Assembly (NCBI GenBank): GCA_039984955.1
Contig: JBDWTN010000007.1
Span: 2,488,501 to 2,552,500, forward strand
Direction: 5' to 3'
Source of the DNA: Marinobacter alexandrii
GTDB taxonomy: Bacteria > Bacteroidota > Bacteroidia > Cytophagales > Cyclobacteriaceae
DNA length: 64,000 bases
Positions 26,341 to 35,542 of the stretch are shown piece after piece. The number at the start of each line of letters is the position of its first letter. Positions within the stretch are counted from its first letter, which is position 1. A program made the translations under genes and the position numbers. The notes under the pieces were generated by a model. It was given only the letters and a program-made list of their open reading frames with translations, was not told where the DNA came from and did no database searches.

Positions 26341-27128
26341 TGATCAATCGAGCATATCGTATTGCTCAAATTTTATCAATAGACATTGTAATCGGAGCAG
26401 TTATTCTGCTCCGATTTTTTTGTGTCCAGATGGATGTGAAAGTAGGTTGGCCTGTTTACATCTTACTGGGAATAACCGTATGGCTGATATATACAACAGA
26501 TCATTTAAATGATGCTGAGAAAGCTAAAAAATCAGTTCGTGATAGGTATGTTTTTCATAGGAATCATCGAAAAAAGCTTCTTTTCGTAGCTATTATACTA
26601 TTGATTATACTTTTTGTACTAGTATTTTTTATTCCTGTAGTCATCATGATTGGAGGGATATTCCTTGGTGGGTTTTCGTTTCTCTATCTGATTATTCAAC
26701 ATAAACTTTCAAACTTTTTTTTCAAGGAGTTTTATGTATCTATGGTATATACATCTGGAATATTGATGGTTCCTTTTTCTATGAGTGGGTCAATTCGGTA
26801 TGAATATCTAATACTTCTATTCTTGTTGACTTTTTTAAACCTCATCATATTTAGCTGGTACGAGAAAGATGCAGATCTAAAAGATGGATTTAAGTCAATA
26901 GCAACTCAAAGTAGGAGGAGTTTCTTAGAGAGATTAATTTTCATCGTCGTAAGCTTTGGACTTGGAATATCCATATTAGATTCCAATGTGGTCGCACTTT
27001 ATTTTATTTTAGGATTTTTAGTCTATGGATTGATGGTTATCTATTCTAGTTGGTTTAAGAAATCCTTTCGTTATCGTTTTGTAGGTGATGGTGTATTTTT
27101 GATGCCAATGCTATTAGAATGGCTGTAA
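26340..27128 (+). CDS. divergent UbiA-like prenyltransferase family membrane protein
   Basis: A 262-residue protein with about eight transmembrane helices. Two polar loops resemble the UbiA aspartate motifs: residues 53-58 (TDHLND) followed by KKSVRDRYVFHRNHRK, and residues 178-183 (DADLKD) followed by GFKSIATQSRR, like the DxxxD-G-K-T part. The first motif departs from NDxxD, so activity is uncertain. UbiA enzymes attach prenyl chains to aromatic rings (quinones, hemes, lipids). It overlaps atpG by one base and the next gene, a UbiE-like methyltransferase, by ten. Confidence 0.55.
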   Translation: MINRAYRIAQILSIDIVIGAVILLRFFCVQMDVKVGWPVYILLGITVWLIYTTDHLNDAEKAKKSVRDRYVFHRNHRKKLLFVAIILLIILFVLVFFIPVVIMIGGIFLGGFSFLYLIIQHKLSNFFFKEFYVSMVYTSGILMVPFSMSGSIRYEYLILLFLLTFLNLIIFSWYEKDADLKDGFKSIATQSRRSFLERLIFIVVSFGLGISILDSNVVALYFILGFLVYGLMVIYSSWFKKSFRYRFVGDGVFLMPMLLEWL

Positions 27129-27721
27129 ATGACTTTAATCGTATTGCTCCCATCTATGATCAAATTGCACATTTGGTTTTTGGCGACAGATTACTAAAAG
27201 CTCAAACTCATTTCTTAGATCAAATTAAGCCGGATGATAAAGTATTAATTCTGGGTGGAGGTACGGGGGCGTTATTGGAATATTTGCCAATTTGTAAGCA
27301 AATTCATTATGTAGAAAAGTCAGATAAAATGATCCAGCGAGCTCGAAAAAGAAATAGTAAGAGCGAAGTGCAATTCATCAATCAAGATTTTTTAGCTTTC
27401 AAATCGCCAAATCAATATGATGTAATACTATGTCCATTTTTTCTTGATTGTTTTGCTGAAAGAAAACTAGAAACGGTCCTTCATAAAGTATCAGCAATGA
27501 TTGCTAAGGATGGCTGGATGATGATTGCGGATTTCGATGTTCAATCTACCTCGATTTTTTTAAGTCAAATGATGCATCTCTTTTTCAGACTTTTTGCGTC
27601 ACTTGGTTCAAGTAAACTTCTAGACATTCGGAAGCATATTGTGCGGAAGGGGTTCGATGAATCCTCACTCCAAAAATTCAAAAATGGAATTTTCAGCACT
27701 ATTTACAAAGTGGAACAGTAA
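27119..27721 (+). CDS. UbiE-like class I SAM methyltransferase
   Basis: A 200-residue cytoplasmic methyltransferase. It opens FNRIAPIYDQIAHLVFGDRL, a start typical of UbiE/quinone-type and related enzymes, then motif I VLILGGGTGALLEYL, acidic motif II (YVEKSDKMIQRARK) and a post-I block INQDFLAF, with YDVILCPFFLDCF as motif IV region. Substrate unknown. Coupling to the UbiA-like gene (10-base overlap) suggests a shared small-molecule pathway. Its 3' end overlaps the convergent kinase gene by 23 bases. Confidence 0.82.
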   Translation: MAVNDFNRIAPIYDQIAHLVFGDRLLKAQTHFLDQIKPDDKVLILGGGTGALLEYLPICKQIHYVEKSDKMIQRARKRNSKSEVQFINQDFLAFKSPNQYDVILCPFFLDCFAERKLETVLHKVSAMIAKDGWMMIADFDVQSTSIFLSQMMHLFFRLFASLGSSKLLDIRKHIVRKGFDESSLQKFKNGIFSTIYKVEQ

Positions 27722-29609
27722 AAGAAACGATCGTTCCTTTTTGAATTTTTATATCCAAAGAACCGCCATTCTTTTCTACGAAATCCTTGCACATCAAGAG
27801 ACCTATGCCTGAACCTTTTTCTTGTTCTGTGCCATTTCTTGTAAACCCTTCACCTTTGTTCAAGATTTGGACAATCATTTGATTGGTCATCCCTATTCCG
27901 CTATCTTCAATGGAGATATTTGAGAGATTATTTATGCTTCTGGCAGCTATCTTAACCTGCCCATGTTTTGGTGTGAATTTGATCGAATTATGCAGAAGAT
28001 TTCTAATCACAAATTCTAGCATATCCTTATCAGCCATTAAAATGGTATCATCAACTTCATGTTCGATCTTCAGCTTTATTTTCTTTTGCTCCAATAGGAG
28101 TGAGAAAAGCTTGACTGACTTATCAACAACTTTTCTTAGATCAATTTCTATTGGATTAAAAGTAAGATTGTCTTGTTGAAGTCTGGACCAAAGTAGAAGA
28201 TTATCCATTAATAGCGTAAGATTCTGAAGAGAAAATCGGGTTTTGTCGCTGAGGTCTGATAGTTCTTCCTGCGAGAGTTTGTTGTAGTGATTGATAAAAA
28301 GGTTGAGGTATGAATCTACAGTTGTCAAAGGGCTCTTCAGCTCATGCGATATGATGGAAAAAAGTCTTGATTTTACCTCATTTAGTTCGCGTAAGTCACT
28401 CGCAGAAATTTTAAGCTGTGTCAGGGTTTCCTCAAGTTCTTTAGTTCTTTCTGTCACCTGTTGCTCCAATTCATTCCGTTGCAGTTCGATCAGTCTTTTT
28501 TTCTCTATCTCCTTTTCACGGGCGAGTTTTTCTTTTTCAATTTTTTCACTGGCGAGCATTTTCCGAGTACGGTTGAGTCTGTCAGAAAGACCAAGAGAAA
28601 ATAAGACTACCTGCGCAACTGCGCCAATCTGAATGACATAGCGAGTAAGAAAATTATCCGGCAAATAATTCAACTCCCTGAAGATGAAAAGAATCCCACC
28701 AATATTAAATAGCGCAAACGCTACCAGAAACCATAGTGCAGGTTTGTAACCACGCAAATAAACGATTATGCTTGTCAACGTGATAGCAGTCATGGTCATG
28801 GTTCCAAGAAAACCAATAACATAGTTTGTCTCAATGAGCCAATCCCTAATTTGCAACCAGCTCATTAGCCACATACCAATCGGGACCAGATAGGAAATTA
28901 AAATCATTCGAAAGAACAGATTCCACTTGGGTACATATTGATCTGTATGAAGATATGTCTGTGTAAAAAGAATTCTACAAATGTTGGTAAAAGGTATTAT
29001 CAAAGCAAAGAAATAGGCATTCCAATGTGGATTCGAGGGCCAAAAATGCTCAAAAGTAAATCCATAGTAGAACCCCATATACAGCCCAAAACCTACAATA
29101 GAGAGCACATACCAAAGGTAACTTTGGTCTTTCACAGCGAAGTAAATCATCAGGTTATAAAGTGCCATTACGATCAGAATGCCAAAGAAGAGCCCATGAG
29201 CAAGAAGTCTCTGACGTTCTTCAAGACGCCATTCCTGTGATGTATATTCGATCGTAGTTGTTTGATCCAGCTCAAACAATGGATGTGCTCCCCGCATCTT
29301 TAATAGCAAAGTATTCTGATCTGGCTTTTCGATTATATTTCTGAAGGAGTAGTAGCTTTTTGAATGGCCAGACAGCATGGTTCCTGTCACTTGTTTTTCT
29401 TCTTCACTATATGCCACGACATGGCTCCAACCCGGCAACTCAATGTACGCCGAAGAAGAGGATAAAACTATCTCTGACCAATACCATTGATCATTTGATA
29501 TCAATGAAGAATCTGCTGGTTTTTGCAAGAGGCTATCAAGAAATAACCCTTGAGCATACATGTCTAGCCCAATAACAAGTAAACCCCCCCAAAGTATAAA
29601 TCGTCGCAT
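27699..29609 (-). CDS. 7TMR-DISM sensor histidine kinase
   Basis: A 636-residue kinase. Start chosen at ATG 29609; a TTG one codon upstream is less likely. Signal peptide (MRRFILWGGLLVIGLDMYAQ), a periplasmic domain (about 21-130), seven membrane helices (about 135-345) of the 7TMR-DISM type, a coiled coil rich in Glu/Lys (about 350-400), then HisKA with the H-box ISHELKSPLT and HATPase with N-box RNLLHNSIKF, G1 DSGIGM and G2 GSGIGLLMCKDF. The divergent LytTR regulator 68 bases away is the likely partner, and the genes beyond it are possible targets. Confidence 0.93.
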   Translation of the reverse strand: MRRFILWGGLLVIGLDMYAQGLFLDSLLQKPADSSLISNDQWYWSEIVLSSSSAYIELPGWSHVVAYSEEEKQVTGTMLSGHSKSYYSFRNIIEKPDQNTLLLKMRGAHPLFELDQTTTIEYTSQEWRLEERQRLLAHGLFFGILIVMALYNLMIYFAVKDQSYLWYVLSIVGFGLYMGFYYGFTFEHFWPSNPHWNAYFFALIIPFTNICRILFTQTYLHTDQYVPKWNLFFRMILISYLVPIGMWLMSWLQIRDWLIETNYVIGFLGTMTMTAITLTSIIVYLRGYKPALWFLVAFALFNIGGILFIFRELNYLPDNFLTRYVIQIGAVAQVVLFSLGLSDRLNRTRKMLASEKIEKEKLAREKEIEKKRLIELQRNELEQQVTERTKELEETLTQLKISASDLRELNEVKSRLFSIISHELKSPLTTVDSYLNLFINHYNKLSQEELSDLSDKTRFSLQNLTLLMDNLLLWSRLQQDNLTFNPIEIDLRKVVDKSVKLFSLLLEQKKIKLKIEHEVDDTILMADKDMLEFVIRNLLHNSIKFTPKHGQVKIAARSINNLSNISIEDSGIGMTNQMIVQILNKGEGFTRNGTEQEKGSGIGLLMCKDFVEKNGGSLDIKIQKGTIVSFTVPLCK

Positions 29610-29665
29610 CAAATGAAATTATTGATTGCAATATAAACCTGACTGATTTAGTTGTGAATTGCATT

Positions 29666-29673
29666 TACATTTG
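29666..29673 (+). promoter_or_regulatory. candidate -7 element for the LytTR gene
   Basis: TACATTTG matches the Bacteroidota -7 consensus TAnnTTTG exactly and ends 4 bases before the ATG at 29678. If used, transcription would start at or next to the start codon, giving a leaderless or nearly leaderless mRNA. No good -33 TTTG is found at the usual distance, so this is weak. Confidence 0.35.
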
Positions 29674-29677
29674 AAGA

Positions 29678-30406
29678 ATGTCAGATGGTAAAACCAAAGT
29701 GCTTGTAGCTGAAGATGATTTTGTAGTTGCGAAAAATCTCAGCATTACGCTAGAGGAAAGAGGCTATCATATCCTGGGTATAAACGAATCAGGAGAAGAA
29801 CTACTTCAATCTTTGAGTCAAAATCAACCTGATATCATTATTATGGATATCAATTTGGCTGGTTTGATGGACGGTGTTGAAGTCACAGCCTTGATAAAGA
29901 ATAAGACGAATATTCCGGTTTTGTATTTAACCTCGGATAGAGATCAAACAACGCTCGAACGGGCTAAATTGACAAACCCTGATGGCTATCTTATCAAACC
30001 CTTTGACGCTGATGAGTTGGTATCCGCTATTGAAATTGCCTTGCATAGGCATCATCTTTCTTCAGGTAATCAAAAGGAGGGCACAGTCGTCAGTGACTCT
30101 CACCTGTTTGTCAAAGTGAGAAATCGCCTCGAAAAAGTGATGTTTGAAGATGTAAGGTATCTGGAGGCGAATGACATTTATTCCATACTTGTCACTCATC
30201 AAAACAATTTCATACTTAGCTATTCGCTTAAAACTCTGGAAGAGAAGTTACCTAGTCGTCAATTTATGAGAGTGCACAGGTCTTACATTGTAAATGTGGA
30301 GCATATCAATGCGATAGAAGATAATTATATTCTGATTTCAGATAAGAACATTCCCATCGGGAAAACCTATCGGGAGGATTTAATGAGGCGATTATCAATA
30401 ATTTGA
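29678..30406 (+). CDS. LytTR-family response regulator
   Basis: A 242-residue regulator: receiver domain with E12-D13-D14, phospho-acceptor D57 (IIIMDINLAG) and switch/lysine region (YLTSDRD, YLIKPFDADEL), then a LytTR DNA-binding domain (about 140-240; YLEANDIYSILVTH, FMRVHRSYIVNVEH). It is divergent from the 7TM kinase. The transporter and esterase locus begins 188 bases downstream on the same strand, making it a candidate regulator of that locus; this is inference from position. Confidence 0.93.
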   Translation: MSDGKTKVLVAEDDFVVAKNLSITLEERGYHILGINESGEELLQSLSQNQPDIIIMDINLAGLMDGVEVTALIKNKTNIPVLYLTSDRDQTTLERAKLTNPDGYLIKPFDADELVSAIEIALHRHHLSSGNQKEGTVVSDSHLFVKVRNRLEKVMFEDVRYLEANDIYSILVTHQNNFILSYSLKTLEEKLPSRQFMRVHRSYIVNVEHINAIEDNYILISDKNIPIGKTYREDLMRRLSII

Positions 30407-30594
30407 AAATTCAAAAAAATAGACCGAATTAGCAAGCTATTTTGACGCTTTTATAAAAATCGGGGATTTTATTGGAGATTTTCCTTTTACCACGACAATA
30501 CCAACGTTCACCTAAAAAAAAGCATCCTTCACCAGTATTCATTTTTAATAACCCATTTCTAAGTAAAAATTGGAGCTTGTAAAAGCGAAAATCA

Positions 30595-32091
30595 ATGGCT
30601 TCTGAGAGTTTTACGGGATATGTATGGATTGCAATTGGTGCCTATATGGCTTTGATTTTGTATTTTGTGATTAGAGGAGCAATCAAAACCAAAAATATTT
30701 CAGATTATGCGCTGGGCAATATTGCTTTCTCACCTATAGCAGTAGGGTTAGCTCTGGCAGCATCGATGACTAGCGCCGCAACATTCATAATCAATCCCGG
30801 ATTTATAGCGTATTACGGCATAAGTGGATTCATTTCATTCGGGCTAGTTCTTTCCTTTGCTTCCCTCTTTTCATTGATCATTATTACAAAAGGGTTTCGA
30901 AAAATAGGTGCTTCGGTGGAGGCGCTTACTATGGCACAGTGGATTGGAAATAGATATCAAAACAAGTACTATGCATTATTTTTTGGTTTTGTTTCATTAT
31001 TACTTGTAACATTCATTGTTCTAATCTGTGTAGGCCTGAGCAAGCTTTTATCCAAAGCACTTAATGTGGATGAAGTAGTGGTGCTGATATCTGCCATCAT
31101 TTTTGTATTTGGATACATGATGTTTGGGGGTGCCAATTCCATGGTTTACACTAACATGGTTCAGGCTTCATTGATGATCATTGTAGCGTTTATTTTACTT
31201 ACCTCAGGTGCGGAGCATTTTGAAAATGGCATATCAGGTTTCCTTGCCAAGCTTAACGCCATTGATCCAGCACTTTCGCAGACGCGGAATAGCGGGAGTC
31301 CTTTATTCAGAGACTATTTTGAGATCATTTTTTGTCAAGTAGTTGTAGGTATTGCCATAGTCTGTCAGCCGCATATTATTACGAAATCACTTTTGCTGAA
31401 AAATGATAAACAAGTCAACACTTACCTTATCGTAGGCGTAGTTGTAGAATCTCTCTTTTTTCTCGTGGTTTTTGCAGGTTTGTACGCAAGGCTGGAATTT
31501 CCGGATCTTACAGTAGATGGCAGTCTGCTTAGCCTTGATGGAGTACTTTCCGCATATGTGGTTAAGAAATTCACAATTGGTATTGGCGTGATAGTAGTGA
31601 TGGGATTAATCTCCGCTGGCCTTTCCACATTGGAAGGCTTAATCCAGAGCTTAAGCACAACAATTACGCAAGATGTAATTCAGCCAATCTTTGGGGAACT
31701 CAGGATTCAACCGGTCATTCTTAATAGATTAACAATCGTTTTTCTTGCTGGAATTTCCGGTGTATTCAGCTATCAGCAGCTTGTGGCACCTGATTTGAGC
31801 GTAGGTATTTTTGCTCAAAATGGTGTCTACGCATATTTTTCTGCGGCTTTTGTACCCGTGTTATTTGGAACATTTATGAAGCGAATGCCTTTATATGTTC
31901 CATTCACAAGTTCCACTGCAGCCATTTTTATTCACTTTTCGGTGTACTATGGAAGACTCACACCCTACATGCAAGAAGAAATAAGAAACCCGGCGATAGC
32001 ATCTACCATGGCTATTTTAGGTTCATTAGTCATTGGCCTGATACTTTTTGCCTTTGCAAAATCAAAAGAACGAAAGGTCTCGATTGTATGA
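30595..32091 (+). CDS. sodium:solute symporter family (SSS) transporter
   Basis: A 498-residue inner-membrane transporter with about 13 helices of the LeuT-like SSS family: AASMTSAATFIINPGF early (about residues 59-74), GGANSMVYTNMVQASLM (about 178-194) and GLISAGLSTLEGLIQSLSTT near helix 8 (the Ser/Thr sodium site). Family substrates include monocarboxylates, sugars, proline and pantothenate; the substrate here is not readable. Its stop overlaps the next start by 4 bases (ATGA), so it belongs to the following hydrolase-receptor-activation operon, where import of a carboxylic acid would make sense. Confidence 0.88.
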   Translation: MASESFTGYVWIAIGAYMALILYFVIRGAIKTKNISDYALGNIAFSPIAVGLALAASMTSAATFIINPGFIAYYGISGFISFGLVLSFASLFSLIIITKGFRKIGASVEALTMAQWIGNRYQNKYYALFFGFVSLLLVTFIVLICVGLSKLLSKALNVDEVVVLISAIIFVFGYMMFGGANSMVYTNMVQASLMIIVAFILLTSGAEHFENGISGFLAKLNAIDPALSQTRNSGSPLFRDYFEIIFCQVVVGIAIVCQPHIITKSLLLKNDKQVNTYLIVGVVVESLFFLVVFAGLYARLEFPDLTVDGSLLSLDGVLSAYVVKKFTIGIGVIVVMGLISAGLSTLEGLIQSLSTTITQDVIQPIFGELRIQPVILNRLTIVFLAGISGVFSYQQLVAPDLSVGIFAQNGVYAYFSAAFVPVLFGTFMKRMPLYVPFTSSTAAIFIHFSVYYGRLTPYMQEEIRNPAIASTMAILGSLVIGLILFAFAKSKERKVSIV

Positions 32092-33020
32092 AAAAATTGA
32101 TAATCATATTAACTATTACTTCAAGTCATATTTTATCTGCTCAAGATGATGAAATGATACCCTCATATAAATACAACACAGAAAAAGTCACTATCTCAGA
32201 AGGAATCGAATTGGCCTATGTAAATGAGGGCCCCCAAGATGCTCCGGTGATACTCATGGTTCATGGCTTGGGTGGTTACATCAAAAATTGGTACCCCACC
32301 ATTGATGGTTTGAAAGAGACCTACCGATGCATTGCTTTGGATCTTCCCGGATATGGTCAGTCCACAATTCGCGACTTTGAGAAAGAAGACTACATGCAGT
32401 TCTTTGCCAACTCAGTGAATGAATTTGCCGAAAAGCTTGAGCTCAATAAAGTGATTCTGATGGGTCATTCCATGGGAGGTCAGGTAAGTATTGTGATGGC
32501 ACTACAAAACCCAAAATGGCTGGAACGACTAATCTTGGCAGCTCCTGCTGGTTTTGAAACCTTCACAGAAGCTGAAGGTACTTTATTGAAGCAGTTCTCA
32601 ACAGCTTCTGCATTGATGAGTCATACGGAAGAGCAAATTTATGCAGCCTATCAGGCCAATTTTGTGAGCATGCCTGCTTTGGCGGAAGAAATGATACAGG
32701 ACAGATTAAAAGCAAAGGAGGCGATGTGGTTTGCAGACTATGCGCTTATAAGAGAAATGGGAGTCAAAGGAATGCTTAGGCACTCGGTGAAAGAAGATTT
32801 ATCTAAGATTAAAATACCTACGGTGGTGCTGTTCGGGAAGAATGACTTTTTGATTCCAAATAAATACCTACATCCCAGTTTAACAACTAGTCAAATTGCA
32901 GAAATAGGAAAAGAAATACCAAATGTAAAAATTAAATTGATTGAAACGGCCGGGCACATGTTGCAAATGGATAACCCGACCAGCTTCAATCTTGCTGTTA
33001 AACAATTGCTAACATATTAA
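32088..33020 (+). CDS. exported alpha/beta hydrolase
   Basis: A 310-residue protein with an N-terminal signal peptide (about 1-19, ending ILSAQ) and an alpha/beta-hydrolase fold: oxyanion region HGLGGYIKNW, nucleophile S128 in GHSMGGQ, acid in FGKNDFLIP and catalytic His in TAGHMLQMD. Probably a periplasmic esterase or lipase-like enzyme. Placed between the symporter (4-base overlap) and the TonB receptor (4-base gap), it could cut imported oligomers or esters before transport across the inner membrane. Specificity is inferred from context only. Confidence 0.88.
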   Translation: MKKLIIILTITSSHILSAQDDEMIPSYKYNTEKVTISEGIELAYVNEGPQDAPVILMVHGLGGYIKNWYPTIDGLKETYRCIALDLPGYGQSTIRDFEKEDYMQFFANSVNEFAEKLELNKVILMGHSMGGQVSIVMALQNPKWLERLILAAPAGFETFTEAEGTLLKQFSTASALMSHTEEQIYAAYQANFVSMPALAEEMIQDRLKAKEAMWFADYALIREMGVKGMLRHSVKEDLSKIKIPTVVLFGKNDFLIPNKYLHPSLTTSQIAEIGKEIPNVKIKLIETAGHMLQMDNPTSFNLAVKQLLTY

Positions 33021-33024
33021 AGTT

Positions 33025-35481
33025 ATGAAAAACTTGTACTTAAACATTTTGTTTTCTCTTCTTTCGATGGCATTATTCGCCCAGAAAGGGAGTATTACCG
33101 GAACAGTTACTGATAGCAGTACCGGTGAAAAATTGATTGGAGCTAACATAGTTGTAAAAGGAACTCTCAACGGAGATGTCACCGACATAAATGGAAAATT
33201 TAGCATAGGAAGTCTATCAGATGGTTCATATATCATAGTAGTAAGTTACGTGGGCTATGAAGCACAGGAGCAGTCCGTTACCGTAAGCGGATCGGTAGCT
33301 ACTGTTGATTTTCAACTTATAGAGGGAACCGTTTTTGGTGAAGAAATAGTGGTCTCCGGTACCCGAAGGCCTGAAAAGATCACCGAGTCTCCTGCGACTA
33401 TCGAGGTAATCTCTAAAAAGGACCTGGAAAACTGGGGTTCATTTAATACCGGTGAGTTACTGTCTAGACTGAAAGGTGTGGATTACGTACGTTCTGGAGT
33501 AGTGGGAACGGGCATTAACGTTCGAGGATTCAATAGCAATTTCAATGCAAAAAATACTCAGGTGACAGACGGTCGCTTTTCTAGCCTCGTTGCAACAGGA
33601 TTGCCATTTGGACCATTAAGTCCTCAAATAAAGGAAGACATTGAGCGTGTTGAAGTTATTCTTGGACCAAACTCTGCACTCTACGGACCCAATGCTCATA
33701 ATGGATTGGTAAATATCATCACCAAGGATCCAAGATCCTCACAGGGGACAACCTTCGCCTTAGGCGCTGGGAATCAAGGTGTTTTTACTGCACGTGGTAG
33801 ACATGCTCAAGTACTGAACAATAAGTTTGCCTTCAAGCTGAATTTTGAATATACAAGGGGTGAAGAATTCCAGTTTGCAGATTCAGTTTACATCGATCGA
33901 ACAGATAACGCAGGCAATGGTGGGCCAGACGGGATCAAAGAAGGTTACGAAGAGCTGGACCTAAACAATGACTTTGAATTCTTCAAAGGAGGTGCAAGTC
34001 TTTACTATACGCTAAACGATGACTCAGACGTGATCTTTTCATATGACGCAAGCAATAGCACATATCTTTCACCAACCAACGTGGGACGAAATGAAATCGT
34101 AGATTGGAAAATTCAAACCTTTCACCTTAGATATGTATCACCTAGAATTTTTGCCCAGGCCTATCTTAGTCTAAGTGATACAAGGGATACACACTCATTA
34201 GACGATCGAACAAAAGCATATTATGTAGCCTTAGATGGAGGAGCAACACCTGAGCAGGCATTTGCTACATCTCTTGATGGCGGAGCGCGGTTCATAGACG
34301 ACTCTAAACGATGGAATGGCGAAGTACAATATAACAATACATGGGGAAACTTCAGCTTTGTAACCGGAGTACAGTATCAGAGAGACATGGCAAACTCACA
34401 TGGAACTTACCTTTTAGATGAAGATGAGAATGATTTCATCACAGTAGATCAAGTTGGATTGTATGGTCAGGGACAATACAACATTGGAAAAGGGTTTAAA
34501 GGAACAGTTGCTGTAAGAGCGGACAATCATGAAGTTTATGGATTCAATTTTGTGCCTAAGGTAGGTTTCACCAAGACGATAAAAAGTGGAACCTTCCGAG
34601 CAACTTATGGTCAGGGAGTTGCAGCTCCAACTATTCTCAACATGTATGGTGACTTGTTTGGCGGCTTGATTCTTGGAAACGCCGAAGGGTTTACGTTAGC
34701 AGATGGATCGTTAGTTGAAAAACAATCAATAGAAAAACTTCAAACCTATGAAGTAGGCTATAAGGGATCTATTGGATCAAAAAAATTGTATGCAGATGTA
34801 AACGCTTACTACAATATTTCTGAAGACTTCTTAAGCCCAGTTACAGTAGTAGGTGTTACCACACAAAGAGGATCGACTCCAATTGATGAAGTACAATCAG
34901 CTTTTGGCGTATATGGAGGTTTGGTTGCTACATATGTGAACTTTGGTAAGTTAAACACCTATGGGTTTGATGTCGGACTAAACTACCTTCTAAACAAAGA
35001 CATCACGCTTGATTTCAATTACTCATACTTTGACTATCCTATAGATGAAAATGACTTAGAGAATGACTTTGACGGAGATGGTACAGTTACTAAGCTGGAT
35101 GTTTTGGTAAATGCGCCTAAAAACAAGGCAAGCTTTGGAGTCAACTATAGCAAAAACAAAATCTTCGGAAACGTATTTGTCCGCTGGGTACAAGAGTATG
35201 ATTACTTTTCGAGTTTCCAAATTGCTGCGGCCACTCAGGACCTTACCTATAGAGGAACGCCAATCGTAGAAAATGAGCGAAGCACCGATTCATTTAACTA
35301 TGGACCATTGGCTGGATTTGTGAACGTAGACCTGGGATTTGGGTATAAGATCACCGATAACTTCACAGGGTCCGTTGCTGTCACCAACCTGTTTGACAGT
35401 GAATATCGAGAATTTACCGCATCACCATTTATAGGAAGACTCTACAGTGTGGAGTTGAGAATGAATATTCCAAATAAATAA
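33025..35481 (+). CDS. TonB-dependent receptor with carboxypeptidase-regulatory-like N-domain
   Basis: An 818-residue outer-membrane receptor: signal peptide (to about 19), CarboxypepD_reg-like domain (about 22-108; GSITGTVTDSSTGEKLIGAN), plug (about 120-230; PATIEVISKKDLENWGS, RVEVILGPNSALYGPNAHNG), and a 22-strand-type barrel ending with SVELRMNIPNK. It has no SusD partner, so it is not a SusC-type glycan receptor pair. It takes up a ligand using TonB energy. Context (secreted esterase, periplasmic hydrolase, acyl-CoA ligase) suggests ester oligomers or acids as the cargo; that is inference. Confidence 0.93.
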   Translation: MKNLYLNILFSLLSMALFAQKGSITGTVTDSSTGEKLIGANIVVKGTLNGDVTDINGKFSIGSLSDGSYIIVVSYVGYEAQEQSVTVSGSVATVDFQLIEGTVFGEEIVVSGTRRPEKITESPATIEVISKKDLENWGSFNTGELLSRLKGVDYVRSGVVGTGINVRGFNSNFNAKNTQVTDGRFSSLVATGLPFGPLSPQIKEDIERVEVILGPNSALYGPNAHNGLVNIITKDPRSSQGTTFALGAGNQGVFTARGRHAQVLNNKFAFKLNFEYTRGEEFQFADSVYIDRTDNAGNGGPDGIKEGYEELDLNNDFEFFKGGASLYYTLNDDSDVIFSYDASNSTYLSPTNVGRNEIVDWKIQTFHLRYVSPRIFAQAYLSLSDTRDTHSLDDRTKAYYVALDGGATPEQAFATSLDGGARFIDDSKRWNGEVQYNNTWGNFSFVTGVQYQRDMANSHGTYLLDEDENDFITVDQVGLYGQGQYNIGKGFKGTVAVRADNHEVYGFNFVPKVGFTKTIKSGTFRATYGQGVAAPTILNMYGDLFGGLILGNAEGFTLADGSLVEKQSIEKLQTYEVGYKGSIGSKKLYADVNAYYNISEDFLSPVTVVGVTTQRGSTPIDEVQSAFGVYGGLVATYVNFGKLNTYGFDVGLNYLLNKDITLDFNYSYFDYPIDENDLENDFDGDGTVTKLDVLVNAPKNKASFGVNYSKNKIFGNVFVRWVQEYDYFSSFQIAAATQDLTYRGTPIVENERSTDSFNYGPLAGFVNVDLGFGYKITDNFTGSVAVTNLFDSEYREFTASPFIGRLYSVELRMNIPNK

Positions 35482-35503
35482 ATATAGGTTGTTCAATGCA
35501 AGG

Positions 35504-35530
35504 ACCGATGGCACTACAGTTATCGGTTTT
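35504..35530 (+). promoter_or_regulatory. hairpin with short T run between receptor and SDR genes
   Basis: ACCGAT / ATCGGT (35504-35509 and 35522-35527) form a 6-bp stem with a 12-base loop, followed by TTTT. It is too weak for a confident terminator, but lies in the only sizeable gap (61 bases) inside the receptor-SDR-KAS-ligase run and could reduce read-through or mark an mRNA end. Confidence 0.35.
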
Positions 35531-35542
35531 CAATAAAATTTT

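Noticed and set aside
30503-30511. AACGTTCAC as a LytTR binding half-site
   Set aside because: Fits only 8 of 9 positions and no second copy is found at the 12-13-base spacing expected for a pair.
33025-35481. Receptor as SusC of a glycan utilisation locus
   Set aside because: No SusD-like gene beside it and no glycoside hydrolase in the neighbourhood.
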